From Heterostelium album PN500 (taxonomy: Eukaryota; Evosea; Eumycetozoa; Acytosteliales; Acytosteliaceae), in NCBI RefSeq assembly GCF_000004825.1, contig NW_008805071.1, forward strand, positions 1,550,001-1,614,000: 64,000 bases of DNA, given 5' to 3'. The position numbers and the translations under genes were made by a program. Every line of letters starts with the position of its first letter. The first letter of the stretch is position 1. Under the pieces are notes generated by a model. That model had not been told where the DNA came from and did no database searches. It was given only the letters and a program-made list of their open reading frames with translations. Below, in pieces: positions 10,412-22,543 of this stretch.

Positions 10412-12786
10412 CTAAATATCATCTTGATCATCATTAGGTGATGACATGGTATGAAGTTGTTCAATGAACTTGGGCATATCTAATTTACCGATTTCAACAA
10501 CTGCAGTGTCGAATGATTGATATTTCAATGGAGAGTTGGTCATTTCAGCTGCTGCTCTAAAGTTTACACCAAATTCACTATAATAATTAATTATATTATT
10601 ATTAATATTATATAGCATTTATTAATTAAGTTAATAATATTATTAATACATACTTTGCTTGTTGTTCAGTACTAAGTGATCCAGAGATACCAACAATCAA
10701 ATAATTTCCTTTCTTTTCATTGAGTGCACCAATTAAGAATGGTTTAGGTTGTTTCTTCATTGCCTAATAAAAATAATTAATAACAATAATTTTAGAGAGA
10801 TGATGAAATATTTAAAACAATAGCAAGCAATGTTAATGGAAATACTTACTGTTAAAGCATCGATCATGAATAGACCAAGTTTTGTGAGTGCCATTGGGTG
10901 TATGAAATATTTGATATCCGAAGTCTCAGTGAGTAGAGCATATCTAAATGGACCGGACAAAACAACGATACGCTTCTCAATCATACTGGCAACACGTCTT
11001 GTAATTTCCTTTTGGAGAACGATCGCTTGTTTCAACCCCTCCATGAGTAATTCAATATTTTTACTACGGTAAAGATAGTAAATTATAAATTATAAGTAAA
11101 TAATAATTGGTTATTAATTAATATCTATATAAAAATGACTGATAATTACTTTGAAAGTGCATCGTATGCTTCCCAAAAATTCTGTTCCCAAGCCTCAGAG
11201 TCGGAGATATCGTCTTCGAGGTTGTCGGATTCCAAGAGGGCTGTGAGCGCGTAGATCATATCCGATGCGGACAATTCAATGGAGCATTCGTATTTCTTGG
11301 AGAACGAAGGAAAGTAGAGTTTGTCCAGTCCGAATTTCGGTGCGTGTATGGAAAGCTGGCGTTTCAGACTGGTTTTGTAGGGAGCACTCATCGAGATGTA
11401 CTTTTGTTTGGCCTGGTCCAGTGGTAGTCCCATCAGGGCAAACAGAGTCTCCAAGAGATATCGTCCCTTTGCTTTCCAGGCTCTCAAGTTACACGCGACA
11501 TACTTGGAGTGATAGAGACTGTCATAGAGATTCCAGTGGCGATACAGCATGAAGCGGTAGTCCTCCGAGTGGACAACGCGATCGCCTTGTACCGTTGCTC
11601 GACCGTTGGCAACTTCCTCATCGGACGGATAGTTATTGGCAACCAGCGATTTAAAATATTTATATTCCATGCCGTAGTCTTCGAGTGACACCCTCTCGTG
11701 GACAAGCTGGTCGGTCAGTCCGAGAAGCGAGTACCACAGTATGCCATCGAGGGACTCCTTCATAAGAACAGTACTTAGATGATACATCATAGTGGAAGCA
11801 CTCTTTCCATAGTAAGAGTGTAGAGTTTTTCTTTTCTTTTTCGCTTTTCTTTCGGCGCCATCAACCAATTTCCGTTGTTGCTGTTGTTGCTGTTTGTTTT
11901 CTTTTTATTTTTCTTTGGAGTGTTTTTCTTTTTCTTTTTCATCGATGGACGCTCATTGTCATTGTCCTCATCGGAATTATTCTTTCTCTTATCTTTTGCT
12001 CCACCAAAAACTTGTTCATCGTTATCTTCATCGCTGTTATATACATTCTCACCGTCGTAGTCATCGTCCTCCTTTTCTCCATCGTCTTCATCTTCCTCGT
12101 CGGCTCCAACTTCCTCTGCTTCATCGTCATCATAAATATCATCATCATTCTCATCATATATATCTTCTTCATCGTCACCGTCGTTGTCATCTTCATCTCC
12201 ATCACCATCTTCTTCTTCTTCTTCCTCTTCATAAGTTCCATCGTCAATGATGATTGCATTGGTTTGATTTTCAATATTGTTTCTATTGTATGGTCTATGA
12301 CTATCGATGATATACACCAATTGATTGGTATTCAAGTTTGTAAACACTGATTCAATATCGATATTACCACCACAATTTATCATTACAATTGTTTTCAGCT
12401 GATTAATATTAAAAAAAAAAAAAAACAAAAAAAAAAGGTAGTAAGTAAAAAGTTGTCAAATCCAACCAAAACTACACTCTTTAGATCATACCTCTTCATT
12501 TTCAACTAGCATATGTTCATTTACATATTCTAAATCTGTTAAACCAGATACTGGCTTTATATTATAAGATATTAAATCTGATTGCAATATTTCCTAAGAT
12601 TTGATTGTAAGTAAAAGTATGACTTTTATTATATAAAACAATTAAAATACATACAGAGAATATTTTACATGCAGCAAGAGAATCACAATCTCTTGCAACT
12701 AAAAGCAATACAGTTTCACCTTGAATAGAATCACTCTTTAGCAACTCATAGATATCATTGAATCTTGTTGGATTAGTCAATACCAT
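10412..12786 (-). CDS. cdc45: Replication factor Cdc45
   Basis: Six exons (12786-12655, 12593-12492, 12398-11150, 11063-10850, 10763-10654, 10577-10412) encode about 657 aa. Landmarks are LLLVARDCDSLAACKIFS at the N-terminus, YNIKPVSGLTDLEYV, IDSHRPYN, a long acidic Asp/Glu insert, a basic stretch, LWYSLLGLTDQ, LSGPFRYALL and the final FGVNFRAAAEMTNS. Cdc45 is the RecJ-like member of the CMG helicase. The other five exons join in consistent phase, but exon 3 is 1249 bases. It is read in one frame through the acidic/basic insert and in another from about KLVDGAERKAKK onward, and it needs 2 mod 3 to join exon 4. The switch lies near 11870-11915 in A-rich/CAA-repeat DNA and no convincing intron explains it. 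The gene is otherwise intact. Confidence 0.9.
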
Positions 12787-13242
12787 TTCATAACTATTCC
12801 TATTCTAATTTATAATATAATATAATATAATATCTTTATTTACTATTTAATTATGATTATTTTAAGTATTTTAAAATATATAGCAATGTACAAATAATTT
12901 GATATCAAATTAATTAATAATAAAAACAAAATAAACAAACAAATAAAACGAAAAAGTCGTTAATTAATTTCTGGTTGCAAATTTTTAAATTTCCCTCTCA
13001 ATTTTGAATTTTTTTTTTTTTTTTTGATTAAAAATAAATAAAATTAAATTAGATTGATTTGAATTAAATCTACTCAAAATAATGCAGAATTAATTAATAA
13101 GTTTGTTGTTTGTTATTATTTTTAATTTATTTTTAAAGTATATATTTATAATGTTAATATGAAAAAAAATATTTAGATAAATTTAAAATTAATTAATTTA
13201 ACTTTTTTTTTTTTTTTTTCTAATTTTTGTTTGTGGATTAGT
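12787..13242. other. Intergenic region
   Basis: Upstream flank of cdc45 and 3' flank of the ankyrin gene. AT-rich with T runs near 13009-13026 and 13203-13220. No feature recognised. Confidence 0.5.
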
Positions 13243-15084
13243 TTAGAATTGGAAGTACGATGATGCTTTAGACTTTATCGATTGAAGTAATAATGCAATT
13301 TCAGTACATCCAGCGAGAAGTGCAAACTCTTCGAGTTGCACGATAATAAATAGTGAGATACTCGTGGATTCTAACACTCGTACCAGTAGACCATAGTTGC
13401 GGTTGGAGATCAGTGTTTTCAGGTTCTCCATGTTGAGATCGACCATCTTGTTCTCAAAGAGAAACTGTCCGGTCTCCTTGCTCACCTTTGTCAGAATGAA
13501 GTCGCTGTGCGCTTTGAATGCCGGTTCGAATTGACTGTAGAGGATCTGTGCGGTTGCAAGCGGTATCGGCCTGTCCTGTATCTCGAGAATATCAAAGTAG
13601 ACTTCCGGTGTCAAGTTCAAGTGTTCTGTACGGTTCTGAAAGAGAAAGTCAGCTACTTCCTTATGACCACGAACTACCGCCTCTTGGATCGATTTATTCG
13701 TACAACCTTCAGTGCGGTTCTGGTGTAGCCACTGGACGATTGCCAAGTTGCCGTCGGCAGCAGCCAAATCCATGACGGCTGGCGATGAAACTGAGATTTT
13801 AGGACTGAGATACTGTACCACTTCCAGACTGCATTTGCCCACGACTGCATCGAGCAGATCGTCGTGTGTCCCCAGCTGAAGAGCGACACCCGCATTCAAA
13901 CAGAGGTAGAACATCTCATTGAAATTCGATTTAATCATACCGACACTGAATGTCAGTGTTCCCAGTCGGTTCTTCTCGAGAATGTATTTCGTTATCTCAA
14001 TGGCGCCGGCTGCCAGTGACGCGTGGAACAAGTAGACCCAGTTGTATCGCTCGGGATACAATGACTCTATGTAGCGAATTACCTCCAAACTCTTGCACTT
14101 GACCGCTCCCATCATGTCCTCGATATTCAACCTCAGAAACAGCTCGGGACAATGCTCCTGGAAGAAGCGGACCATATCGATGTGTCCACGAATGGCAGCG
14201 AATTTCAAAGGTGCTGTAAAGCGATCTACAATCCTCGTACTCGCTTCATGCTGGAAAAAGAACTTGATGATTCCCAGGTGTCCAAAGTTGGCGGCTTTGT
14301 TCAGCGCTTCCTGTCCGATGTGTACCGGATTGGCTTGCAGCGAGTAGAGATATTCAATGATGTCGAGATGACCTCCCTCCGCAGCGAAATCGAATGCATT
14401 GCTCGAGAAACTCTCGTGGCGAACCTGATACAGGTATTGGACCATGGGAAGATGACCTTTGCTGGCGGTGACGTCGATCAGCGTGTACGGTGTGCACAGC
14501 TTGGTGAGTTGCCGCTCGCTCTCCAGCCGATAGAGAAGATCGACTATTTCAACGTTGCCATTCTCACAGGCGTGCACCAATACGTAGTCCATCGATTGGC
14601 TTTTGAAGTGTCCATTGTCGACGAGCCACGCCAGCAGCTCGGCATTGCCGTCCTGCACCACTTTGCGCAGCACATTGCCGACAAACTGTCGGTGTCCAAA
14701 TAGATACTTTACGATGTCCGAGTTGAGTGGCGCACGATTTGAGCCAAGCGGACCGCACATCTCAGAGATGAGCATAGCGCGATTGACCGCGCCAATAAAC
14801 GATGCATGTCGCTCAAAGAAGTAGACAAACAACTCGTAGTCGCGGAGATACCGGAAGATGGCGATAATACATTCCATGTCAAAAGTAAACAGAGATGGCT
14901 GTCTTTCAAGTTTATACTTTAGCAGATGAAACAGCTTTTGGCGCAGCATGAACGCCACATCGATCTCGTCGTAGCGATACAACTGACATCCTGGATGAAC
15001 TCTTTTATATATCCAACCGATTTGATAACAAACATTATGAAATATATATGAATTATGTATTATCAATTTAAATAGACTATCCAT
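13243..15084 (-). CDS. Ankyrin-repeat protein (dictyostelid family)
   Basis: Single-exon protein of 613 aa from the ATG at 15084 (MDSLFKLIIHNSYIFHNVCY). Translation upstream of that ATG has no better start. Degenerate ankyrin repeats run through the middle and C-terminal parts: NVEIVDLLYRLES, GHLPMVQYLYQVRHES, GGHLDIIEYLYSLQA, FGHLGIIKFFFQH, RGHIDMVRFFQEH, DGNLAIVQWLHQN and RGHKEVADFLFQN. The N-terminal segment with LFKLIIxNSYIFxxV and a Tyr/Phe-rich stretch is typical of a large dictyostelid ankyrin family. Function is unknown; ankyrin stacks bind proteins. It is GC-richer than its neighbourhood, as usual for exons here. No catalytic domain is visible. Confidence 0.85.
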   Translation of the reverse strand: MDSLFKLIIHNSYIFHNVCYQIGWIYKRVHPGCQLYRYDEIDVAFMLRQKLFHLLKYKLERQPSLFTFDMECIIAIFRYLRDYELFVYFFERHASFIGAVNRAMLISEMCGPLGSNRAPLNSDIVKYLFGHRQFVGNVLRKVVQDGNAELLAWLVDNGHFKSQSMDYVLVHACENGNVEIVDLLYRLESERQLTKLCTPYTLIDVTASKGHLPMVQYLYQVRHESFSSNAFDFAAEGGHLDIIEYLYSLQANPVHIGQEALNKAANFGHLGIIKFFFQHEASTRIVDRFTAPLKFAAIRGHIDMVRFFQEHCPELFLRLNIEDMMGAVKCKSLEVIRYIESLYPERYNWVYLFHASLAAGAIEITKYILEKNRLGTLTFSVGMIKSNFNEMFYLCLNAGVALQLGTHDDLLDAVVGKCSLEVVQYLSPKISVSSPAVMDLAAADGNLAIVQWLHQNRTEGCTNKSIQEAVVRGHKEVADFLFQNRTEHLNLTPEVYFDILEIQDRPIPLATAQILYSQFEPAFKAHSDFILTKVSKETGQFLFENKMVDLNMENLKTLISNRNYGLLVRVLESTSISLFIIVQLEEFALLAGCTEIALLLQSIKSKASSYFQF

Positions 15085-15678
15085 ATATAAATATATATTA
15101 ATAATAATCAATTGTTTGTTTGTTTGTTTGTTATTAAAACAACAACAACAACAACTACTACAATTGTCGTAGAGAAAATAAAAACAAAAATTAAAAAAGC
15201 TTATTTTAAATTTATTATTAAAAAATGCAAGATCACATAATCAACCCCACAAATCTCAAAACAACGAAAAATTGAAAAAAAACAAAGTTATATTAATTAA
15301 ACAACAAGAGATAAGAAAGGATCTATTTTTACAATGAGCAAAATCAACAAAATGAATATAGTTAATAGTGTTAAAACATGAAATGGATTGATTTACCTAC
15401 AAACTTTAATATTGAATTTGGTTAAAAAAAATGTTAAAGGATATGTATTTAAACAATTTCATTTATACTTCACTTGTGAATATCTTAGTATCAGATACAT
15501 TAAATTAATTTTTTACATTAAATAAGTTGTTGTTGTTGTAAAGATGTATGAAATCTTTTGTTTAAATATTAATAATAATAATAATGTCTAAGTTTTTTTG
15601 TTTTTTTTTTTTTTTGGGATAAGATCGATTTGTTAATTATCAATCTAGATAAAAATAGTATATGTTTTGGTTTTAAGT
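15085..15678. other. Intergenic region
   Basis: Promoter side of the ankyrin gene, including (TTTG)n and (CAA)n near 15112-15155, and the 3' flank of the FG-GAP gene. No gene seen. Confidence 0.5.
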
Positions 15679-17250
15679 TTATTGTAGATTCTCTTTGAAT
15701 AACAAAACTTGATTGGGTTTGATTGATTTCTTTGATTGGAATTTCTGTGATCTAGGCCACCACACTTTAATCTCATCGATGGTCGGACACTTTCCGAGTC
15801 CGAAATGAATACGGAATGAGTTTTGCGATGAAAAGTGAACACCATTCTCAATGTCGCGAATCTGTGTGGTTCCGCAAGACCGCAGGAATACTCTTCCTCC
15901 GAATCCATGTGGATTCTCTGTGATACCGACGACATCGATTTCAATCCAGTTCCTCTGTTTCTCGATGTTGTGGAACAACTGTGTTGGTCCCACGTCAAAG
16001 GGTGGCGATCCTTTGCCATTCGTAATGAAAAGGTCGAGTCTACCGTCGACATCGTAGTCGGCGACCGACACTGACTCTGCCTTTCCAAAGGTTGAGCCAG
16101 CGGCGCCAAGACCGTCTTCCTTCACTAAAAATTCCATGCCACCCTTATTGATAAAAAATACATTAGGTGAGTTGGAATATGGCAAATAGGTCAATAGAAA
16201 TATATCCAAATCTCTATCGTTATCGAAATCGCCAACTGCCAACGCTCCGCATGTAACACCGGCTTTACTATAAATTTGTTTAATTTTCCATTCCACCAAT
16301 TCTGTTATAACATTGTTAATTAAACATCCTTTAGGATATACAATTGCAATTTACTTTACTTACTTTCTGTATGACTTTCATAGCCTTGATTATAAAATAT
16401 TTCAACTATACATTTTCCATAGTAGTTTCTTGCGATTACTATATCTTGCCAGGTGTTTCCATCGATGTCACCAAAGACAGTGTCACTGATAATCGAGAAG
16501 TAACCAGTGTCTTCGGATGGTGGAATCCAAGTATTTACTTCATGAGCATGTTCTTCTACTTTGCCAAAGTATTTCTTTACAGCCGTCAAATTGAAATTGA
16601 AAATATCGGTAGTAACATCTTTAAATGGATATTGATTAGCATGATAAACCTTGAAAGGAAATGTAAATGACAATAAAAAGAATTCTAGCACACCATCATT
16701 ATCAATATCTGTTGAATGTGCAAATAAAACATTTGAATCTAAATCTATATTGATTAGCTAATGATCGAGATATCAAATTCATATTTATATTAATATTAAT
16801 TAAAAATGTTTTAAAGTTGTTTAAAAGTTACATACATCGTTCACATTGACAAAAGTATTATTCAATGGATTTTGTCGGAATAGAACAGGTTTACCTTGTC
16901 CATCTCCACGTTTTTGTGCAGCTATGAATGCATCGAGATGACCATCGTTGTCATAGTCGACCCATGAGATGGTTCTTGCACGTGCCAATGGATAGTCGAC
17001 ACCTCTCATCTTTGCTTCGTCAATCAATAGTCCATTGTGATTTCTAAACAGATTGTTTGGAATCGCACTGGTTCCATACTTGGCACCTGTAACTTCAAAA
17101 AAATCCAATTGTCCATCCTTATCGAAATCTGCCCATGCACCTCCATGTTTATCTATAAATTTATTCTTAAAATCCTCATTCTAAAAATAACATATAATTA
17201 TATATATATTAGTTTTCCAATTGTTATAACATCTTTATGTTTTCAAATGA

Positions 17251-17289
<39 letters not shown>

Positions 17290-18142
17290 ATCTACATACA
17301 AGAAAAGGTATTGATTTCAATGCAATGTTTTCAAATGAACCATTCTTTAGATTAAGATATAGAGCCGGTGTCCAATAGTGATTGTTTACATAGAGATCGG
17401 GATATCCATCGTTATTGAAATCACCCCAACTACTTCCGAAACTTGGTGCAACATTATAGCTATCGAAATAGACTTCTTCGAACCACTTGAACTCCCCATT
17501 TCTAAAGTTGAAGATTCCACCTGTAATATATTGATTATTATTCTCAACTGTGATATTCTCTGTGTTGTCAGCATGAGATGATACTTTTGATAATATAGAC
17601 TGTGAGTATTTCCTTGGTATCGATTCTGCATTGAATTTCGAACACATCAACTTTATCGGTTTATCCATTGTCTCTTTGAAGCATTTCGATGCGGATATCT
17701 CGAGAGACGGTCTCATTCGCGAATCCTGTATATTCACCATCGATTCGATCGACAGTACTCTGTCAAAGGTCGGGTCGTCATGACGGTCCTGATGTGTGTA
17801 TCTCTGACATTCCCATTGTGTTTCGTCGGCACCGATCGATATCAGCTTGACCTCGAGTGCAGTGGAATAGGTAATGAGATCGTCCAACTCTCGGTTCTTT
17901 TGCTGCAGCTCCGCACTGACTTGAGCGAGTTGCTCTTTCAATCGATTGAACTGCTCCTGTGAGAATTGAGCTGAACTACTAGTAGTTGTTGTTGTTTGTT
18001 GATAATTTGCATGTTGTGATGTCGACACCACACCACTCCGCAACGTCGTAAGCATACTGGACTCTAGCACAAACACCACAACAACACAACTTATCAATAA
18101 CAACAACATCCATATCCTGTACGTCCTATTAAAAGATAACAT
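15679..18142 (-). CDS. Membrane-anchored FG-GAP/ASPIC (UnbV) protein
   Basis: Four exons (18142-17300, 17180-16836, 16757-16364, 16301-15679) give 734 aa. An N-terminal hydrophobic span (IWMLLLLISCVVVVFVL) acts as signal anchor. It is followed by a Gln-rich coiled coil and four Cys that may pair. The rest is a beta-propeller of FG-GAP-like repeats with Ca-binding DxDxDG loops: SWGDFNNDGYPDLYV, AWADFDKDGQLDFF, SWVDYDNDGHLDAFI, STDIDNDGVLEFF, AVGDFDNDRDLDIFL and SVADYDVDGRLDLFI. It ends in an ASPIC/UnbV module (GGRVFLRSCG...SFRIHFGLG...DEIKVWWP). This layout recalls CRTAC1 and bacterial ASPIC proteins. The likely topology is type II with the propeller outside or in the lumen. The ligand is unknown. 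Confidence 0.85.
17253..17287. repeat. (TC)n dinucleotide repeat
   Basis: About 17 TC units inside the first intron of the FG-GAP gene, close to its donor. It is a potential length-polymorphic microsatellite. Confidence 0.95.
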
Positions 18143-18925
18143 AACTTATAGTTATATTATTATGTTTGTTTGTTTGTTTGTTTGTTTGTTTGTAAAAATT
18201 ATATATAAATATCAAAAAAATAATAATATTACAACAATTTCTATTTATTTTATTTTATCTTTTTATAAATACAACATTATGATTATTATTATTACTATTA
18301 CTAAAATATATTTCTTTTATTTAATAAAAAAAGATTAGATTTTAAGTTAGGAAAAAAAATAAATATCTTTGGATTTGCGAATGCTCGTTTTTTAATAGTC
18401 TCTGGTCCAAAAATCTCAGGGTTGGTAATCTTAAAAAAAGGTCAAAATTTTCTTTTTACTTTTCATTCAATTAATCTTGTCTCTAACTATTTTTCTATTT
18501 TTTTACATTTTTTTTTTAATTAATTTGTCTGAAACTGGGTTTACAAAAAACAAAAAAATAGTAAATCATCTTGTTTAGTTTTAAAAAGGATAGGAATAAA
18601 ATTTATTAAAACATTCATCTTAACACCTTTCTTAAAAAAAAAACAAATATTTTTGTGGTTCATCTTTTTTGATCATTTACATGTAAATTGAGTTATTAAT
18701 ACATCAATGATCATTATCCCCTTTTCGATTTTTTTTGAGAAAAATTATAGATATAATTTCTTTTCTTTTTCAAAAAATTAAAATTTTACAATGAAGTTAA
18801 TAATAAAAAGAGATGAACTCATTGAATTTGATTAAAAATGGTGTAAAACAAATAAAAATTAATATATAATAATAACATTTTTAATATGTAAAATAAATTA
18901 TTTTTAATATTAAAAATATAAAATC
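18143..18925. other. Divergent intergenic region
   Basis: Probable promoters of the FG-GAP gene (minus) and the FNIP gene (plus). A TTTG repeat lies at 18162-18192. Otherwise AT-rich without features. Confidence 0.5.
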
Positions 18926-20131
18926 ATGGAAATCATTCAAGTTTTAAATTTAGAAATTACCGATTTACCAGCATATATTATTTGGTATATCCAACAATTT
19001 ATTGACAATGTCGATAGAGTTATGATGTTACTTACCAGTAAGACTTGGTATTTAAACAGAGATTATATTCTCAGATTTGCAAATATGGATAAAATGAATT
19101 ATCACATAAAATTTGAAAAACTAAGACTTTTTCAGATCAAAAGAAATCAAAATGATTTTGGTAATTATTAGAAATTAGTTTTAACAAAAAAAAATTAATA
19201 ATTAATATTCTTTTTATTAGATTTCTTATATTTAGATAGACTTCTTGATGAAGAAGTTAAAGTTCAAGACGATGTATTTCCTTTGTCAGTTTTTGATGTA
19301 CTTGAACAACCAAGTTATTCTGTCAAGGAAGAGGAAACTGCCTCTATTCAATCAAACGATGAGTCAAATCAACCAAAAATTCTAATTTTTACAGTGGATT
19401 GTTCAGAGCATCTCTCAAAGATTCCAAAGGAAGTAGAGACTTTGATTTTTGGCAAGAAATTCAATAGTAAGTTAAGAAATATTCCAAACACAGTGAAGCA
19501 CATCTCATTTGGAAAGTGTTTCTCCCAACAACTCCAATTGGGTACACTGCCACCCAACCTAAAGACATTGAGTTTCGACAAGAAATACAATCAACCGATA
19601 ACCAAAGGTGCACTTCCAGCATCGCTCGAACATTTGGAGTTTGGCCAAGAGTTCACACAGCGATTCACTGAGAATGTGTTACCACCGAATTTAAAATCAC
19701 TCAAAGTCGGCAACTTCTATAAGCATTCTTTGAACAACGTTCTACCGCCATCCATTGAGAGAGTGGAGCTCGGTACTTACTACGTCGATGCATTCAACTT
19801 TGGAAATCTTCCAAATCTAAAGTTCCTATCGTTCCACAGATTCGTTGATTCCAAGAATCCAAACTTGCAAATAGGTGAACTACCGACTACTCTCGAGGAG
19901 GTAGAAATCAACTTTTACACAAATGAAATGAAACCATATGGTTTGGTTGAAAAACCGTTCCAATGTTATCAGTTACTCCGCCAACAACTACCAAACACAA
20001 AGATAAGCATCAACTACAAATCGAAAAAGTTGGAAATCAAGAATACCTCTGATAAGCATCTCTATTTGCTCTATGATGACAGACAAGGTGGTTTCATTAG
20101 ATCTCACGATCTTGTTAAGTTTTTAAAATAA
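18926..20131 (+). CDS. F-box-like / FNIP-repeat protein
   Basis: Two exons (18926-19160, 19221-20131) give 381 aa. The N-terminus (LPAYIIWYIQQFIDNVDRVM then LLTSKTWY) looks like the short F-box-like segment common in dictyostelid FNIP proteins. From about residue 140 there are roughly six FNIP-type units of about 22 residues with the pattern LPxxLKxLxFGxxFxxxL, such as PNTVKHISFGKCFSQQL, LPPNLKTLSFDKKYNQPI, LPASLEHLEFGQEFTQ and LPPSIERVELGTYY. FNIP repeats form a leucine-rich-repeat-like solenoid. Function is unknown; recruitment of substrates to an SCF ligase is inference from the N-terminal segment. Confidence 0.88.
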
Positions 20132-20448
20132 TTGTTAAAAATAAAATATTACTAAACATTTTTTTGTAAATATATATTTGTAAAGACAAGGTTGTTTCTT
20201 GTGACTCTTTGGATTAATTTAATTTGTTTTCTGTTTTTCTGAAAGCATTAAGTGACTCTAGTTAATTAATAAAGAACACTGATTAAGTAGGTTGTTTACT
20301 TCGACTCCCTTTAACTTTTACAAAAACGGTATATTTATATCAATATTAATATATAAACTAACTACTCATGATCAAGAGTATCCAATAATTGAAACCGTGC
20401 TATTGTTGTTATTATTATTATTAAAATGTTTGGTGATGGATATTCGTT
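20132..20448. other. Convergent intergenic region
   Basis: About 320 bases between the FNIP gene and gins1 3' ends. No feature was found; the frame 20292-20480 is spurious. Confidence 0.5.
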
Positions 20449-21268
20449 TTATACAATATGCTCTAGTATTCCTTGAGTGATTAGATTTCCGACATCAGAA
20501 CGACGTAAAAAGTGTGTTGTATGTAATTTGAATTGTACAGAGCTACCAGAAGCAAGTACTACTTCACCAAACTCTTTGATGACTCTGACCTCGATGAATA
20601 GCTCTTTAGGTGGCTGTAATACATCCATTGTTAAATCTAAACCGAGCTCCTGATGATATTCCGTCAGCAGCTTATCGTGCTGTGTAAAAAAATTAACTTC
20701 ATTCGGTGACATTGATTCTTTAAGTTGTGGCTGTAAAATACCACTACCAGAGTTCCATCTATATTCTTTAATTCTTTCTAACCTTTCATTTCTATTTTGA
20801 ATAAAGATCGATTGATTGATTGATTAATTAATTGATTGATTTTAATAACAACGAACGAAAAGTAAAAAAAAAGTACATACAAATATGCTAAAATAATTCT
20901 CTTATTCCTCAGAATACTATTATGAAATACCTGTGAGTGTGCAATGATGTATGGTGTATTCTTTGTTTCTTCATTCTCTCTTTATGATGATAAAGCGACT
21001 AAAATTAGTTAATGAATTCAAGAAAATAAATCGATAGTTTGATTACTTACTCTATAGTTTCAAGCAATTCTCTCTTTAAAGCATTGATTTCATCTATTGT
21101 CTTTTTGATTGCATCTTCCTAATTATAAATGATGATGAACAAAGTTAAAAATGTGTTTTCATATGATACATCACAAAAGTAAAATTAAATTATACAAACA
21201 TCATATAATGGTAAGTTTTCAGATCTTTTTAATTCTCTTAATATTTCTATTGCTTTTTCTGTATACAT
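20449..21268 (-). CDS. gins1: GINS complex subunit Psf1
   Basis: Four exons (21268-21200, 21118-21051, 20979-20881, 20791-20449) give 192 aa, close to the ~196 aa of human PSF1. Matching segments are EKAIEILRELKRSENLP, HNSILRNKRIILAYLNERL with ERIKEYRWNSGS across the third intron, and the C-terminal B domain QPPKELFIEVRVIKEFGEV then FLRRSDVGNLITQGILEHI. GINS holds Cdc45 onto MCM2-7 in the CMG helicase and is essential for replication. All junction phases agree. It lies 7.7 kb from cdc45 in the same orientation with two other genes between. Confidence 0.93.
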
Positions 21269-21511
21269 TTCTATATATATATAAATAGATTAGATTATTC
21301 AATATATAATTGATACAAAATTATTACTAAAATAAAACCAATCGATATCTATCATTTTGGATATTAAAAAAGAACTCCCGCCTTTATTTGAAATAAAAAA
21401 AAATGAAAAAAACCCAAATAAATAAAAAACAATGATCATTTAAACAATTTTCCTCAATATGAATCAGTATTTTGATGCTTAAAAAAGATAATATTGTTAT
21501 TACTTTATTTT

Positions 21512-21915
21512 TTACTCGGGCCCTCTTTGAAATTTCCTATTTATATATACATTAAAGTCGACCACCATAGTACTATTATTGATTTTCACCGGTATTGTTG
21601 AATTTTCACAATTTTTATGTTTGTTCATTGAATATTTGACCAATTTCTTTGCTTCTGAATCCTTTGGTGGTCCTGGAGTCCATTTAACAGGTGATTCCAC
21701 TTTTACATTTAATAAGTTAATGAGAATAAATAAAAATAATATTTCAATATATATGTATATATACTTAAATCTATATTTTCGTTCAACTTTCTATAATATC
21801 TTTCCAATGGTGTTTTTAAGTATCTCCCCATAACAGGATATATTGTGGGTATCCAAGAGGGTGGGATCTTTGAGATAATATATTCTAATAAATTTTTTGG
21901 AGAGTTTCCTGACAT
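21512..21915 (-). CDS. Small uncharacterised protein (112 aa)
   Basis: Two exons (21915-21765, 21699-21512) with GT..AG ends and matching phase give 112 aa. The N-terminal half reads MSGNSPKNLLEYIISKIPPS then WIPTIYPVMGRYLKTPLERY. The C-terminal half is charged (VKWTPGPPKDSEAKKLVKYS) and ends near VDFNVYINRKF. I do not recognise a family. The basic, aromatic N-terminus with a weak hydrophobic helix could suit a mitochondrial or ER-associated accessory subunit, but that is only a guess. An upstream exon is possible because an AG acceptor-like sequence lies just before the ATG. Confidence 0.55.
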
Positions 21916-22543
21916 TGAATTTGATATCTAATAATATAATAATTTTTATATGTTTCTTGGGTAGTTATATTGTCTTTTAAGTTGTTTCAACAAAAAAAAT
22001 TTTATATTCCATTCTTTAGCAAACAAAGTGTAAACATATGTTTTTATTTGTCAATCAACAAAAAAAAAAGAATAAAAATAATTTGATTGACAAATTTGAA
22101 ATACAATCATAATTAAATACATCAAATATTGATTGTTTTTATTAGAAAGGAAAACCAAAACAAAAGATAACTAAATTGATTTATTTTGTTTTTAATTTTT
22201 TGAATAAATGGTACTGAAGTGAAAGAAAAAAAAAAAAAGTTTATAGACTGAAATATTATATAGATTAATATTAATCTTTTTTATTTTTCTTTTTATCACT
22301 ATGATTTTAATGGTATCTAATGACATTTGAACTAAAGAATATAATAGGGATCTTGTCAAAATAATTTTCTTTTTTTTTTTTTTTTTAATTTTGACAATAA
22401 ATCTGTATTTTAAATCAAAGGGTCATTTTTTTTTGTGGCCCAATCTTTAGATATATTTACATGCTTAATATTATTATTATTTATATAGTATAGTTAGTTT
22501 CTTAGATTGTTTGTTTGTAGATGTTGGAAGTATTATTTTCTTG
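21916..22543. other. Intergenic region
   Basis: AT-rich stretch upstream of the small gene at 21512-21915. It has A and T runs and no recognisable feature. Confidence 0.45.

Noticed and set aside
11875-12350. Several frames on both strands over the acidic region of cdc45
   Set aside because: They are mirror products of the GAT/GAA repeat coding for the Asp/Glu tract.
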